64,000 bases of DNA from Pogonophryne albipinna (lineage: Eukaryota > Chordata > Actinopteri > Perciformes > Artedidraconidae). The stretch is from assembly GCA_028583405.1 (NCBI GenBank), contig CM053261.1:11588459-11652458 (forward strand), read 5' to 3'. Below the pieces are notes generated by a model. It had not been told where the DNA came from, made no database searches, and saw only the letters and a program-made list of their open reading frames with translations. Shown here piece by piece: positions 1 through 42,468 of the stretch. Both the position numbers and the translations under genes were made by a program. The stretch's first letter is position 1, and every line of letters starts with the position of its first letter.

Positions 1-1948
1 CCCTCGCGCTCTGGAGCATAACGAAGCCACTTCTTCACAGTTTCACTGAAGCCATTGTGGGTCAGCTTGCGGTGGAACTGCCGAGCAGCAGCTGAAAGAC
101 AAGATTACAAAAATAAGCGTGAGGAAGAGAGAGAGTGTGTGTATCCCATACAACTTCTGTTATAATAAGAAAATCACTCACTCTGTACAGTAACACAAGC
201 TACAGTCAGCAGCCAGTTTGCTAAAAGACTGGACTGGAAAGAGGAGCAAATGGCTAGCCTGGCTCTATCCAGGTAATAACATTTGCATCCGAGCACCTCT
301 AAAGCTCACCAATTAGGTTGTCTTTTTTTGGTTTATTTCTTATAGCTTCACCATCACCTGATTCCAACCTAACCTTTTTTGTTAGATTAAGTTCATGCTT
401 TATTCTTCAACAGGGGATTACAGAGAGACATGAAACAAGGGCAGAGAAGAGACATAAAATACATTATAGGAGTTGGATTCAAACTCGGTAGTTGGTACTA
501 TATGGCTCATAAAGAGCATAATTATGTTCTGAATCACCATCAGTCACACCTCACTCCCTAAACTTAAGCTAATAAGTAGTTTGCAGGGGAGGAAACTCAC
601 CAAACATGCAGTCTTGTATTTCCGGTTCCTTGAATGGCTTCTTGCTGCTGCAACGCTTGTCTTTCTTTCCAGCGTAAGGCTAAGGCGTTAGTCAGAGCAG
701 TTGCCAGCATCCGTCTGATCAGGTTCTCTGAATTGGTGCCTCCTACCAGAGCCAGACGAGCAATCTAAATCAGACGAGAGAAACAAATAGGCCACTGCTT
801 TAACTGTTGTATTGAGCTACGTTCTGTGGGACATACGTTAGAAACAGCACAACAGCACTCTTATTTCATACACAGAGACCAACTTTGTTTTTTATACACT
901 TGATACACTGATATTCCAGCCCATGGTATTCAGTCAAGTTCATGCCAGTCGTTATGTTTAACCACTTTAACCCTGGTGTCCCAATTTTGGTCATGTCAAT
1001 ATAAATGTTAGATGTAAATGTTACTACAATTATATGTGGTTGAGTAGCTAAGACTAGAATTATTTGTGGTTGAGTAGCTAAAGGGCAATAACTAAGCACA
1101 TTTTGACCGCACTGATATTATCCACATTTCATAAATGAATGCAGTTCAGTCTGTCAAATTACCATCTTTTGACGGACTGATTCATTCTTCAGCAATGATT
1201 CAGCCTCATTGAAGTCGTCTTCATTGGCGATTGGCAGCTGGATGGAGAACATATGGGTTGTGGCTGACCCTGGTCCCTGACTACCAGCCGTGGTCATGTT
1301 GCCCTCTGCCAACTCATTCTTGATGAACTGCACATCTCTGGACAGGCCCTTTACCACCACAAGTACTTCAGCGAGCATTGAAGTCATCTTCTGGATGGCA
1401 ATGTCTTAAGAAAAATATAAGTGAGAATTGAAAATAACTTGCAAATGACTCATGAGGAATTACACTAAGTCTAATAGACTTGCCTTTCAAAAGCAGCCTG
1501 GTGTCAGTGTCATCGCCGTGCATCTGTGTGGTTCCATCTGTAAAACGCAAACATTCATGAGACTTAATCACTGCACACATTTTGAAAGGTTATTAGGTGT
1601 GTGTGTGTGTGTGTGTGAATATATTGTGATCAAGTGTTTAGTCAGTAACAGGGGTCTCCCCTTCCCTACAGCTCTTTGGTAAACAGAAAAGGCATTTTCA
1701 GTATCCTATCAGGAGAGAGAACTCATACAGATTAATTGAATACACAGGACCACAATGGAAACAAGCCCTCAGGGCTTTTTGTTATCCTTGGCTTTTAGCA
1801 TTATTGTATAACTGTGCCCCTGTACTTTTTTCAAACTGTTGATAAAGTATTCAATCAAAGAGGGCAGATGAACAAAGAAGAGAGCAATGATCATCATCAG
1901 AATATAGAGATTTAACCTTTTCACACACGCACGCACGCGCGCGCGCAC

Positions 1949-2003
<55 letters not shown>

Positions 2004-2306
2004 TCAGAAAATCTCTACAAATGTTAGATGATCGTCTTGTTCACTTACCATTGCAACCATGATCAGGCACTGACTGCATGGGATCAAACTGGTGTCAGTT
2101 TCCTCTAAAGAAGTCTAGAGGAGGGAAAAACAAATGCTGTAACATTTACACAAAAAACACGACGAGTGTGATTTGATTTGTCTACAAAGATATTACTTTA
2201 CATTTTAGTAGTAAATTGGGTTCATTAGTGAGGAATACAATGGCATACCATTTTGTGCACGTTGTGGGGGTGTACTGCACCGAGCCGTATCCCATTCCCG
2301 ATATCC
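1..2306 (-). pseudogene. DUF4806-type multi-exon gene, 3' half (copy 1)
   Basis: Six minus-strand exons are visible with splice signals: 2249-2306, 2049-2104, 1484-1537 (GC-AG donor, gcaagt), 1163-1404, 601-764 and 1-91 (runs off the window). The 1163-1404 exon encodes a hydrophilic lead and then FSIQLPIANEDDFNEAESLL. The next exon encodes IARLALVGGTNSENLIRRML, and the last encodes GFSETVKKWLRYAPERE. This order (hydrophobic LP-x-EDDF start, LVGGTN block, C-terminal helix) resembles the DUF4806 domain of large fish and insect families of unknown function. In exon 601-764 the frame must change between the NALA part and the KKPFKEPEIQ part to keep the domain and to match the phase of the last exon. 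It is therefore probably a pseudogene. Upstream exons are missing because the copy stops at about 2319 against a different repeat. Function is unknown; the domain call is from remembered family patterns. Confidence 0.6.
1921..2000. repeat. CA/CG microsatellite
   Basis: Simple (CA)n with CG-rich interruptions at its start, lying in an intron of the copy-1 pseudogene. It is shorter than the equivalent tract in copy 2 (about 18838-18990). The cysteine/valine-rich open frame across it is an artefact. Confidence 0.95.
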
Positions 2307-2319
2307 CTGTAGAAACAAA

Positions 2320-4533
2320 AATAATTAAAGCTGCAAGCAGCGTTGAGCGGGTCTTCGACGCTCCGCAGGCTGTTGTCCGCACGTCGACGTGTGTGTAGGT
2401 GTCTCGAGGACTCGACCGTTGGCAAACGTGGGAAGTTTCAGGCCGATAGGACAATGTCTTTGAGTTACAGCAGTATCATAAACATTGTGTTTGATGGCGG
2501 GTGATCTGTCGCCATGGCAACGGCATTTGATGACACCCCATAATATGCTTAGTTGTGTTGAGGGCTGCATCGTTATAAAACCTGTGAAGTTTTGTGCCGT
2601 TTGGAGCATGTTAACTGGAGTTATGAGAAAACCGTGTTTCACGGCGACCATTTTGTTACCATAGCAACGACATTTGACGAAATCTCAAACTGACACATAT
2701 ATGTCTCGAGGGCTTGACGGTTAGCACACATGTACAGTTTGAACAGTTTTTGACCATTTACACAGGACTTATAGCAATATCGTGCTTAACGGCGAGGGGT
2801 GTGTTGCCATGGCAACAGCTTTTGGGCATATTGAGGTGTTGAGGGCCGGACCATTAGCCATCATATGAAATCTGGTGACGTTTGGACGTTTTTCCATTGA
2901 GTTAGGACAACACCGTGTTTCATGGCGAGGGACGCGCTGCCATGGAAACGGCATATGGTGACATCCCATAATTGACATAGAGCTGTTGAGGGCCGGACCA
3001 TTAATGATAGTGTGAAGTCTGGTGGCGTTTGGACGATTTTCCATTGAATTACGACAACACCAGGTTTTTTGGCGAGGGATGCGTTACCATGGCAACGGCA
3101 TATGATGACATCCCATAATTAACATAGAGCTGTTGAGGGCCGGACCATTAACTGTCATGTGAAGTCTGTTGCAGTTTGGACCATTTTCCATTGACTTAAG
3201 ACAACATTGTGTTTTATGGCGAGGCATGCGTTGCCATGGAAACGGCATATGATGACATCCCATAATTGGCATAGAGCTGTTGAGGGCCGGACCACCGGTT
3301 TGGAAGATTTTCCATTGAATTACAACAACATCGTATTTTTTGGCAAAGGATGCGTTGCCATGGAAACGGCATACGGTGAGATCTCAGATTTCACGTTGAG
3401 CTGTTGAGGCATGGACCAGTGATATAAAAGTGAAGATTGGGGGACGATGGGACCGTGTCCATTGGATTTACAGCGACACCGTTGTTTATGGCGAAGGATC
3501 CGTCGCCATGGTAACGCCAAATTAAGTAACATCAGATTTGACCTAGAGCTGTTCAGGGCTGTATTGTTAACCATCATGTGAAGTTTGGTGGCGTTCTGAG
3601 TATGTCAGTTTGAGTTATGACATCATCGTGTTCCATGGCGAGGGACCGCCTAGCATCGAGCGAACGCAAACTTTGGCGCCAAATAACGGCTCCGCCGTGC
3701 GAAAGAAAAAAACTTCCGTGATAACTTTAAATTGCCCATGTCTCGTGAAGCTACCCGACGAATTTCGAGCCGTACGGATAAAGTCCCTAGGACAAGATAG
3801 ATTTTGCGCGGAGGACGAAAAACGCGATAAATCGCGTTTTTCCGACACAAAATTCAAAATGGCCGACTTCCTGTACTGTTATTTTATACCCCTCCAAGAG
3901 GCTTTTTGGTTCGTCTCCTGCACCCTAGATATGCGTAGCGAGTTTCGTTCGTTTACGTGAAAGTTAAAGTAGGGGGAGTTAACGTTAAAAACGGAAGTGG
4001 GCGTGGCCTACGCAATTTTTGACGCAAAGTTCCGGAACCAATTACATATCTCAAGTTGCGCAACTTCTGACTGCGCATGCAAAATTTGGTGAGTTTTCAC
4101 ATATGTTGCGGGGGTCAAAAGTGCGTTCCAAAAGTTCAAATAATGAATAATCGGTCCGATCTCAATAATGTGCTATTTAACATTAGCCCACCTCACTGTA
4201 GTGGCATGGGCTACCAACTGCCATGATTTAGGCCACTTTTAATGGGCTTTTGCCCCATGTTTTCACTGTTTTTTGTGGGTTTTGCATGGTTATCGCTCGC
4301 TATGCGAGCGACTAAATTGATCGTACGATATCAATTATGCGAGTTGCAGTCACGTGGGCTCCGCCCACGTGACTGGGCTCACGCGGCCTATCAGCCGTCA
4401 TGATTTCCGAACATTTTCTGTGCTTTTGCCGGTCGTTTTCCCTGTTTTTGTGTGTTTTTGGCAGGTTTATCGGTCGCTGCGCGACCGATTTCAATAGGGT
4501 CTTCGCCGACCTAGGTCTCAGACCCTAATAATA
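2320..4533. mobile_element. Non-coding repeat element with ~145-bp internal tandem units
   Basis: Starts aaagctgcaagcagcg and ends near gaccctaataataaaa, preceded by two short palindromes (cgctcgctatgcgagcg near 4295; tcggtcgctgcgcgaccga near 4470). The 2450-3600 part holds about eight degenerate units of 125-170 bp. Each contains a form of gttgccatggcaacgg followed by catatgatgacatcccata and gttgagggccggacc. No coherent coding frame exists; short open frames here are antisense to the units. It looks like a non-autonomous fish repeat of a type often seen in percomorphs. I cannot name the family and see no clear inverted termini. Confidence 0.65.
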
Positions 4534-4805
4534 AAACAATACAAATGTGGTATTCAGCCCTGATTAAAACAGCGGGCCCAAATCCTGGATGGGCCCGTAA
4601 GAAATTACGGCACATCCAGTCATCTATTTGTTTTAAACATGTGATCAATAAATCAGTAGGACAGTATTCATCTATAGAAAGTGATATGTAGATTTGGGTG
4701 TCATCCGCGTAATCAAGACATGAAATGTTGTTATTTTTTATTATTTGAGCAAGTGGCAGCATGTACAAGTTGAATAGAAGAGGCCCGAGGAACTTACTGT
4801 ATGTG
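4534..4805 (-). pseudogene. LINE reverse transcriptase fragment
   Basis: The minus strand encodes FLGPLLFNLYMLPLAQIIKN followed by a YADDTQIYIS motif. These are the palm motifs of a non-LTR reverse transcriptase of the L2/CR1-like type. Only about 60 residues of RT remain before the frame leaves the conserved pattern at about 4610. There is no 5' part and no tail, so this is a truncated fossil. It abuts the element at 2320-4533. Confidence 0.75.
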
Positions 4806-5741
4806 AAAACTGTGATGTTTAATAAGTAACTGCATTATATTATACTACCATATACAGTATTTTAAGTGGGAAGGTAAGTAAGTAAGCTGTTGAATACATT
4901 ATTTTCTTATTTTCATAGTTTTTTTGTAAACAGCATTCACACTAATTATCTGCAACAATGATGCTTAAATCTGTTATAATTAAATTATACCCTATGATGT
5001 CATTACGTCTTATTTTCCTTGGATTCATCTAGGCAGTAGATGTGATTATTAAGAAGTGTTGTAATGTAAATTGCGTCTCTGGGACAATAAAGTTTAAATC
5101 TTCCGCATACAATCCAGGACAAGTGTTTCAAAGATGTCAGATTTGAGGTGAAAGGGACGGCCTTACATGGTTTATTTTTTTATTATTTGCAGACACTACA
5201 GTTTCTGGATAAAGTCGAGGGGACCATTGTTCAGCAGGGGGAGTATTTGTCTCACTTTCGGTTCTCCGACAACAACTAATTAGATTAGATCAGTATATGA
5301 TGTAAATGAAATGTAAAGTAATGTAAATGCAGTATGAGATAATGTCGATATCTGTTTTCAGCCATTACAAGGCAAAGGAAACAACACCTTTTCACAACAA
5401 CACCAACTCTGATTGTCTTGAGACCCACTTGACTTCAGTGAACGTTGGTCGTGGTTGATTTTTTACGGACATTATAACTGCAAAATATATGGTAGGATAC
5501 ACAGCTAGAATAAACCATACTATAGTTGACAATGCAGCCTCGTACATTTGAATGTTTTAGCACATGTAACACATCTGAGTTACGTACAAAACGATCTAAA
5601 GTCTGTTCCCCTTTGTTTGAGGAACTGAATATGAAACTTTGCGAATCAAACTATTAGATTATTGAGCGGCCGAGAAAAAAACGGTTCTGCTTTGTTGATA
5701 ACAAGTCTCATCACACTTACATGAAGTCTTAAAGCTGTTCG
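4806..5741. other. No recognisable gene; upstream region of the SP-B-like gene
   Basis: AT-rich sequence with no convincing exon, RNA gene or recognisable repeat termini. It separates the repeat cluster at the window start from the promoter of the saposin gene, so distal regulatory elements of that gene may lie here, but none can be identified by eye. Confidence 0.5.
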
Positions 5742-5797
5742 GGGGGGGGGGGGGGGGGGGGGGGCTACAGGTGCCCGGTGGGCCCGGGTAAATATAA
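5742..5797 (+). promoter_or_regulatory. G-run and TATA-like promoter of the SP-B-like gene
   Basis: A run of 23 G (5742-5764) is followed at 5791-5797 by aatataag, a TATA-like box. This is 71 bp before the start codon, so transcription probably starts near 5820. The long G-run could form a G-quadruplex next to the core promoter. The promoter assignment is inferred from position. Confidence 0.5.
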
Positions 5798-5867
5798 GCT
5801 GCACTCACAGTTCCCCTGTGCAGACCTCAGGAGGGACATTCAGATAAACACCTGAAATTATCTGACG

Positions 5868-38433
<32,566 letters not shown>

Positions 38434-38530
38434 AATGTTAAAGTAAGTGGATTTCTACTAGAACTTACATTTGTGTTATTAAAAATAGAAAACACAGCAG
38501 CAGAAATATTTCTCCCTTTTCTCTTTTCAG

Positions 38531-39035
38531 GATTGGACTGATTTCAATGTTCCCATGGACGACCAAGATCTTTCACCAGCAAGCTGCAAATATTTCCCTT
38601 ATTGCTCGGCCCCTGTGCCATTCTCTATGATGAATAACCTTTCCAGACACTGATCGATATCTTGTGCATTTCTTGATTTTGCATCGCCTGCCGGATAGCT
38701 TGACCAAATATCATAAACAAGAAGGTGATTTGAATTGTAATGGGATTAAAAGTACCAACAAACAGATACAAAGCTCAACTCTAGGAAGAGAAAGTTGAAT
38801 GATTAGGATATAAAAATGAAAGGTCTTTACAAATATTCTGTTTACTTGACAAGATTTTTGTACCAATCTTTGTTATGTAGGCTACATACAGATTCATTGC
38901 TTTGTCTGCTGTTTAGTTTATTTTCGTAATCCTTCATACAGTCAGATGATCGCAGGAGAATTATCTGAATAAATGTTGTTTGAAATCACTTCATCCTTCT
39001 CCTCTTCTGCCAATAAACAGCTTAAAAGAAATTCT
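38531..39035 (+). terminator. Last (3' UTR) exon and polyadenylation signals of the SP-B-like gene
   Basis: Exon 9 continues past the stop codon to 38442 (donor gtaagtgg). A non-coding exon starts after the acceptor ctcttttcag at 38531. Two AATAAA signals occur at 38969-38974 and 39012-39017. Confidence 0.65.
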
Positions 39036-39189
39036 GATGTTTCTACCGTAAATTATTTTTGTCAGACTGATTGTATGGGCAGCTCTTTGGTGTAAATCAA
39101 TAACTGGTAATACATGAAACCGAATGTAAGTACTGCAAAGTGAATTATTGTGTGTACAGAGTGTAAAGAGAGTTACACAGAGTGTAAAG

Positions 39190-39902
39190 CAGGGGCGGAC
39201 TTGGACAATAAGTCAGGCCGGGAATTATACACCCAGCCGGCCACTACCAGTTTTTTTTGTGCCATTTTGCTGCATTTATTTGTGAATATTTACAGTGTTG
39301 CTGCCCATAGTGAAAGCCTATAGTTTAAATCTACCCAATAATAATCATATGGACAGGGGTTACTATTTTTAAAAAATGTGCAAATGTATTTGGGAACATA
39401 TTTTAAATGGGGGAGGACCTCAAACCCTCTAGGGGGGACTAGAGACTAGATCAATGGAAACACCCTGATGAAACAGATCTATAAAAAGGCTTGAAAGTTG
39501 TTTATTTATTTTTGGTTCATTTATAGTTGTGTGTGTCTGTGCTCCTGAACCAGCCTCATCTGTCTCCCCCCTGCTCCTCTTTGAGGCAGCAGCAAAGACT
39601 AGTTTTAGCTCTCAACAAGTTTTTTACCTATTTAACATTTTTCATCTTTTTATTCATGCATATTTTACTAATCATTCCCCCCTCAAATGGAAATATGTGT
39701 TTACATAAATGGTGATCAAACAGTTTGAGACCCACTGAGATAACTTAGACTAAGTTAACTATCTAAAACCTCGCGCTAGTGGAGCCTCGCAACCGTGCCG
39801 CGCCGCACTATGCGCCGCATAATCTCATAGGTCCCCCCCCCCCCCCCGACAATTTACTAGCGTTACCGTAGTGGGCCGGTCGAGAGTCCCAGTCCACCCC
39901 TG
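39190..39902. mobile_element. hAT-like MITE
   Basis: The left end caggggcggacttggac and right end gtcccagtccacccctg form imperfect inverted repeats, both next to a ccggc / gccgg block. It is 713 bp, non-coding, with an internal 18-C run near 39833. Flanks do not show a clean 8-bp duplication, so the copy is old. Confidence 0.65.
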
Positions 39903-40453
39903 TCGGCATGCCACATCATGTGTAGACAGACAGTCACCCTGTGTGAGGCTTACCCACATTAGTCCAGCATTGCTTTCACAATACAGTTCTTTTTTTTATA
40001 TTTCAAACTACAACATGTTGTAATTTCTTGTTGTATCAATTCAATTCTTAAAGGATTATAAGAAAGTAAAGGTGAAGTCTGTGTGTAGAGTATGTTCTTA
40101 AAATTAAATGACCAGCATCCGTTTCATGATACAAAATAAAAAGCCAAAAGGACAGCAATTGAACATAAAGAAGAGTGCAGTTTATTTTTAAATGGTATTG
40201 AAAGAGGAACTCAACAACTCAGGCTCATCAGTGTGAATTGTTGAAGCAGGAGATGTTAACACATCAGTTTAGAAGATCGGGCCGGATTTAATTAGGCAAG
40301 GAGTAGGATATTTGGGGGGAAAGGGATAAGGACATTGCAGCAAAAGAGAAAAGGCACTTTTACACATTCAGCATCCACACTGAAACTTCATCAAGTTATA
40401 CAAATTATTGAACAGTAAATAATGTTACCCAACCACAGGAGAGAACGTAAACC

Positions 40454-40480
40454 GGCTGGTTTCTCTGTACAACACCAACC
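40454..40480 (-). promoter_or_regulatory. mat2a 3' UTR hairpin (UACAGAGAA)
   Basis: On the mRNA strand, GGUUGGU pairs with ACCAGCC (one G-U). The loop holds UACAGAGAA (plus-strand 40461-40469). Confidence 0.75.
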
Positions 40481-41496
40481 AAGCATTTGTCTCGTCTGTG
40501 GAGGAGCAACAGGATGCAAACATATTGTTAAAAAATATTTGAGAGGTAAAGTTATTCCAGTGAATGATCACTTGGTTACAAGCTTAATTAGAAATGCTCT
40601 CAGCCCTTTGTGTTGCAGTACACTCGAAGATCCACAAGGCGATGCTAGAGGAGCCAAACTGAATCAGTGACATCAGAGCAGAAAACAAATCTTAATGTCA
40701 GCATTATCACCTGGCTACACACTGAGGATTTTTTTTTTTTAGACACGCAGCTCAGACAAAATACCAAACGTGATGATCTAAAGTTGAAAACCAACTTCAC
40801 TCGGGCATGCAGCTGGCTTAGCATTAGCAAATATATTGTGAAGATACTCATCCGAGAGTAAAGTCAAAGGGACGCATTGAAATGCATATACAGTGTATAC
40901 ACAACGTATTCGGGGTCAATCTGGCCAGGGTCTCTGGCACACATCACCCAACTTTATCTGCATTTCTGCACTAAACCCTCAATAAAGCCAGGACTTATTA
41001 GTTAGCTACTAACTAATAATTTTTTAAAAAAGAGACTTGTGCCATCCATTACGGTTTGGTATAAGAATGCCATTTTAAAAACATAAATAATAAAGAAAAA
41101 GAAAAGCTGAATATCAATTTAGGAACTACTCTACAGTACACACAACATTGAAATAGAGACCTTTTCCACTTTTGGCAATTCAAGTTAAACTGAACAGTAG
41201 AATATTCTGACCCCCGTCAGCATGAGTACAACACCAACTGCTGGGAAGACCAGAGCAGTAATGTAATGTCTTACATTCACTTAGCCGACTGTGCACTGTG
41301 TGTCTGTGGCCTCATCTTCCGCCATACAAATCTACCTTTCACATTGTGTGCACGTGAGACTAAAAGGTGTCAGGGAGCCACTATTTAGATAAAGAAATAT
41401 TGTGGCACACATTAATCAGCTGTCCATCCTTACTTGTCCCACAGTAGTCAAAGCCATTTTATAAAACAAGATGCTGCCCTGGAATAAAGGTAGCTC

Positions 41497-41557
41497 CTGC
41501 CTGGAGGCGACTGAGCTGGGTTTCTCTGTAGCTACACCCAGAGTCGGCTCAGGCAGG
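41497..41557 (-). promoter_or_regulatory. mat2a 3' UTR long hairpin (UACAGAGAA)
   Basis: A long interrupted stem: plus-strand cctgcctg...gactgagctggg pairs with ccca...gtcggctcaggcagg. The loop contains UACAGAGAA (41522-41530). Confidence 0.8.
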
Positions 41558-41702
41558 GTGTGTAGTGTACGACGCCTTTATCTTGAAAACATTGAAACGG
41601 TTACAAAAAAAATGTGGAACATTCACATGAGATTTAAACCAAGAAAATAAATTACAAAAATGTAGCGATTTTATGGTGCAGTCCAACAAAACCACAAGCA
41701 GC

Positions 41703-41729
41703 TTCTGACTTCTCTGTAAAACGTCAGAA
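41703..41729 (-). promoter_or_regulatory. mat2a 3' UTR hairpin (UACAGAGAA)
   Basis: A perfect 7-bp stem (ttctgac / gtcagaa) encloses UACAGAGAA at 41710-41718. Confidence 0.8.
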
Positions 41730-42410
41730 AGAAAATGGCCTGAAGGGACAGCACGAATGAGAAAATGATCTGATTTTATATCAAATCAAGTCATGTGATT
41801 GATCCTGTTTGTGCCAGCAGAATTACACAAACAAAGGGTGAGGTTATGAGGGGAACAGAGCAGAGACTTGTTGCAATACTTCACTGCTTGTTACCAAACA
41901 CAGTAAGGGGAAATGACATGAAAAAAAAAACTGAGCACGCCAACTGCCACTGATCACTACAGTGAGATCCAGTTTGAATAGATCAAGATAAAAGCTAGTA
42001 GTAAAAGAAATATCCTGCATACCATGAATACTAGCAAATGCCCATATGGATCACTATGGAAATCTTCTAGAAATAAAGTTTAAATACATACCGCAGAGAT
42101 TAAGTTATTCTATTCTTAACTAGCATTATCAGGGATATAGATGGCCATTATTGATTCAAAATGTGGCGAGCTGCCAGAATAAAAGATAAACAAAAGCTGG
42201 CAGCACTGCTCGAATCTGTACGAGCAATTCTTCCAGCATGGTTGTTCAACTTCATACATGCAACTCAAATACTCTTTATGTTTAATAGAGATGTGTACAA
42301 TACTAACAGGAGGAGAAAGGGAATGGTTTTTATGATGTAGAAGCTGCGCTGATGTGGCTGTGTGTGTGAGGAGGAAGAGGGAGGAGGATGATAGAGGAGG
42401 ATGAAGTAGA

Positions 42411-42446
42411 CGGGCACAGGTTTATCTGTAGTACACCTCATGCCCG
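42411..42446 (-). promoter_or_regulatory. mat2a hairpin close to the stop codon (UACAGAUAA variant)
   Basis: The stem cgggca / tgcccg plus an inner aggt / acct lies 23 nt after the stop codon. It corresponds in place to hairpin 1 of mammalian MAT2A. The loop reads UACAGAUAA rather than UACAGARAA, so the eighth base differs from the usual METTL16 motif. Confidence 0.7.
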
Positions 42447-42468
42447 CTTAAAGATTAGAGGAAGGGGT

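Larger units (their letters stand above)
1..2319. repeat. Near-identical duplicate, copy 1
   Basis: Matches 16919-19328 base for base at an offset of 16918, apart from scattered single-base changes, CA-tract length differences and an 11-bp indel near 2270. The match starts at or before base 1 and stops at 2319, immediately after aaaaataatta. From there copy 1 continues into the gctgcaagcagcg repeat, while copy 2 continues with its own upstream exons. Confidence 0.95.
40165..42468 (-). promoter_or_regulatory. mat2a 3' untranslated region
   Basis: About 2.3 kb from the stop codon to a minus-strand AATAAA at 40181-40186. It contains several hairpins with a UACAGAGAA-type loop. In vertebrate MAT2A these are bound and methylated by METTL16 to couple mRNA splicing and stability to S-adenosylmethionine level. 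Short open frames inside are not convincing. Confidence 0.75.

Noticed and set aside
2216..2651. Overlapping 60-108 aa frames
   Set aside because: Cross the junction between the duplicated segment and the non-coding repeat; no conserved sequence beyond the short exon.
40422..40861. Short plus-strand frames downstream of mat2a
   Set aside because: They lie antisense in the mat2a 3' UTR and show no family motif or splice structure.
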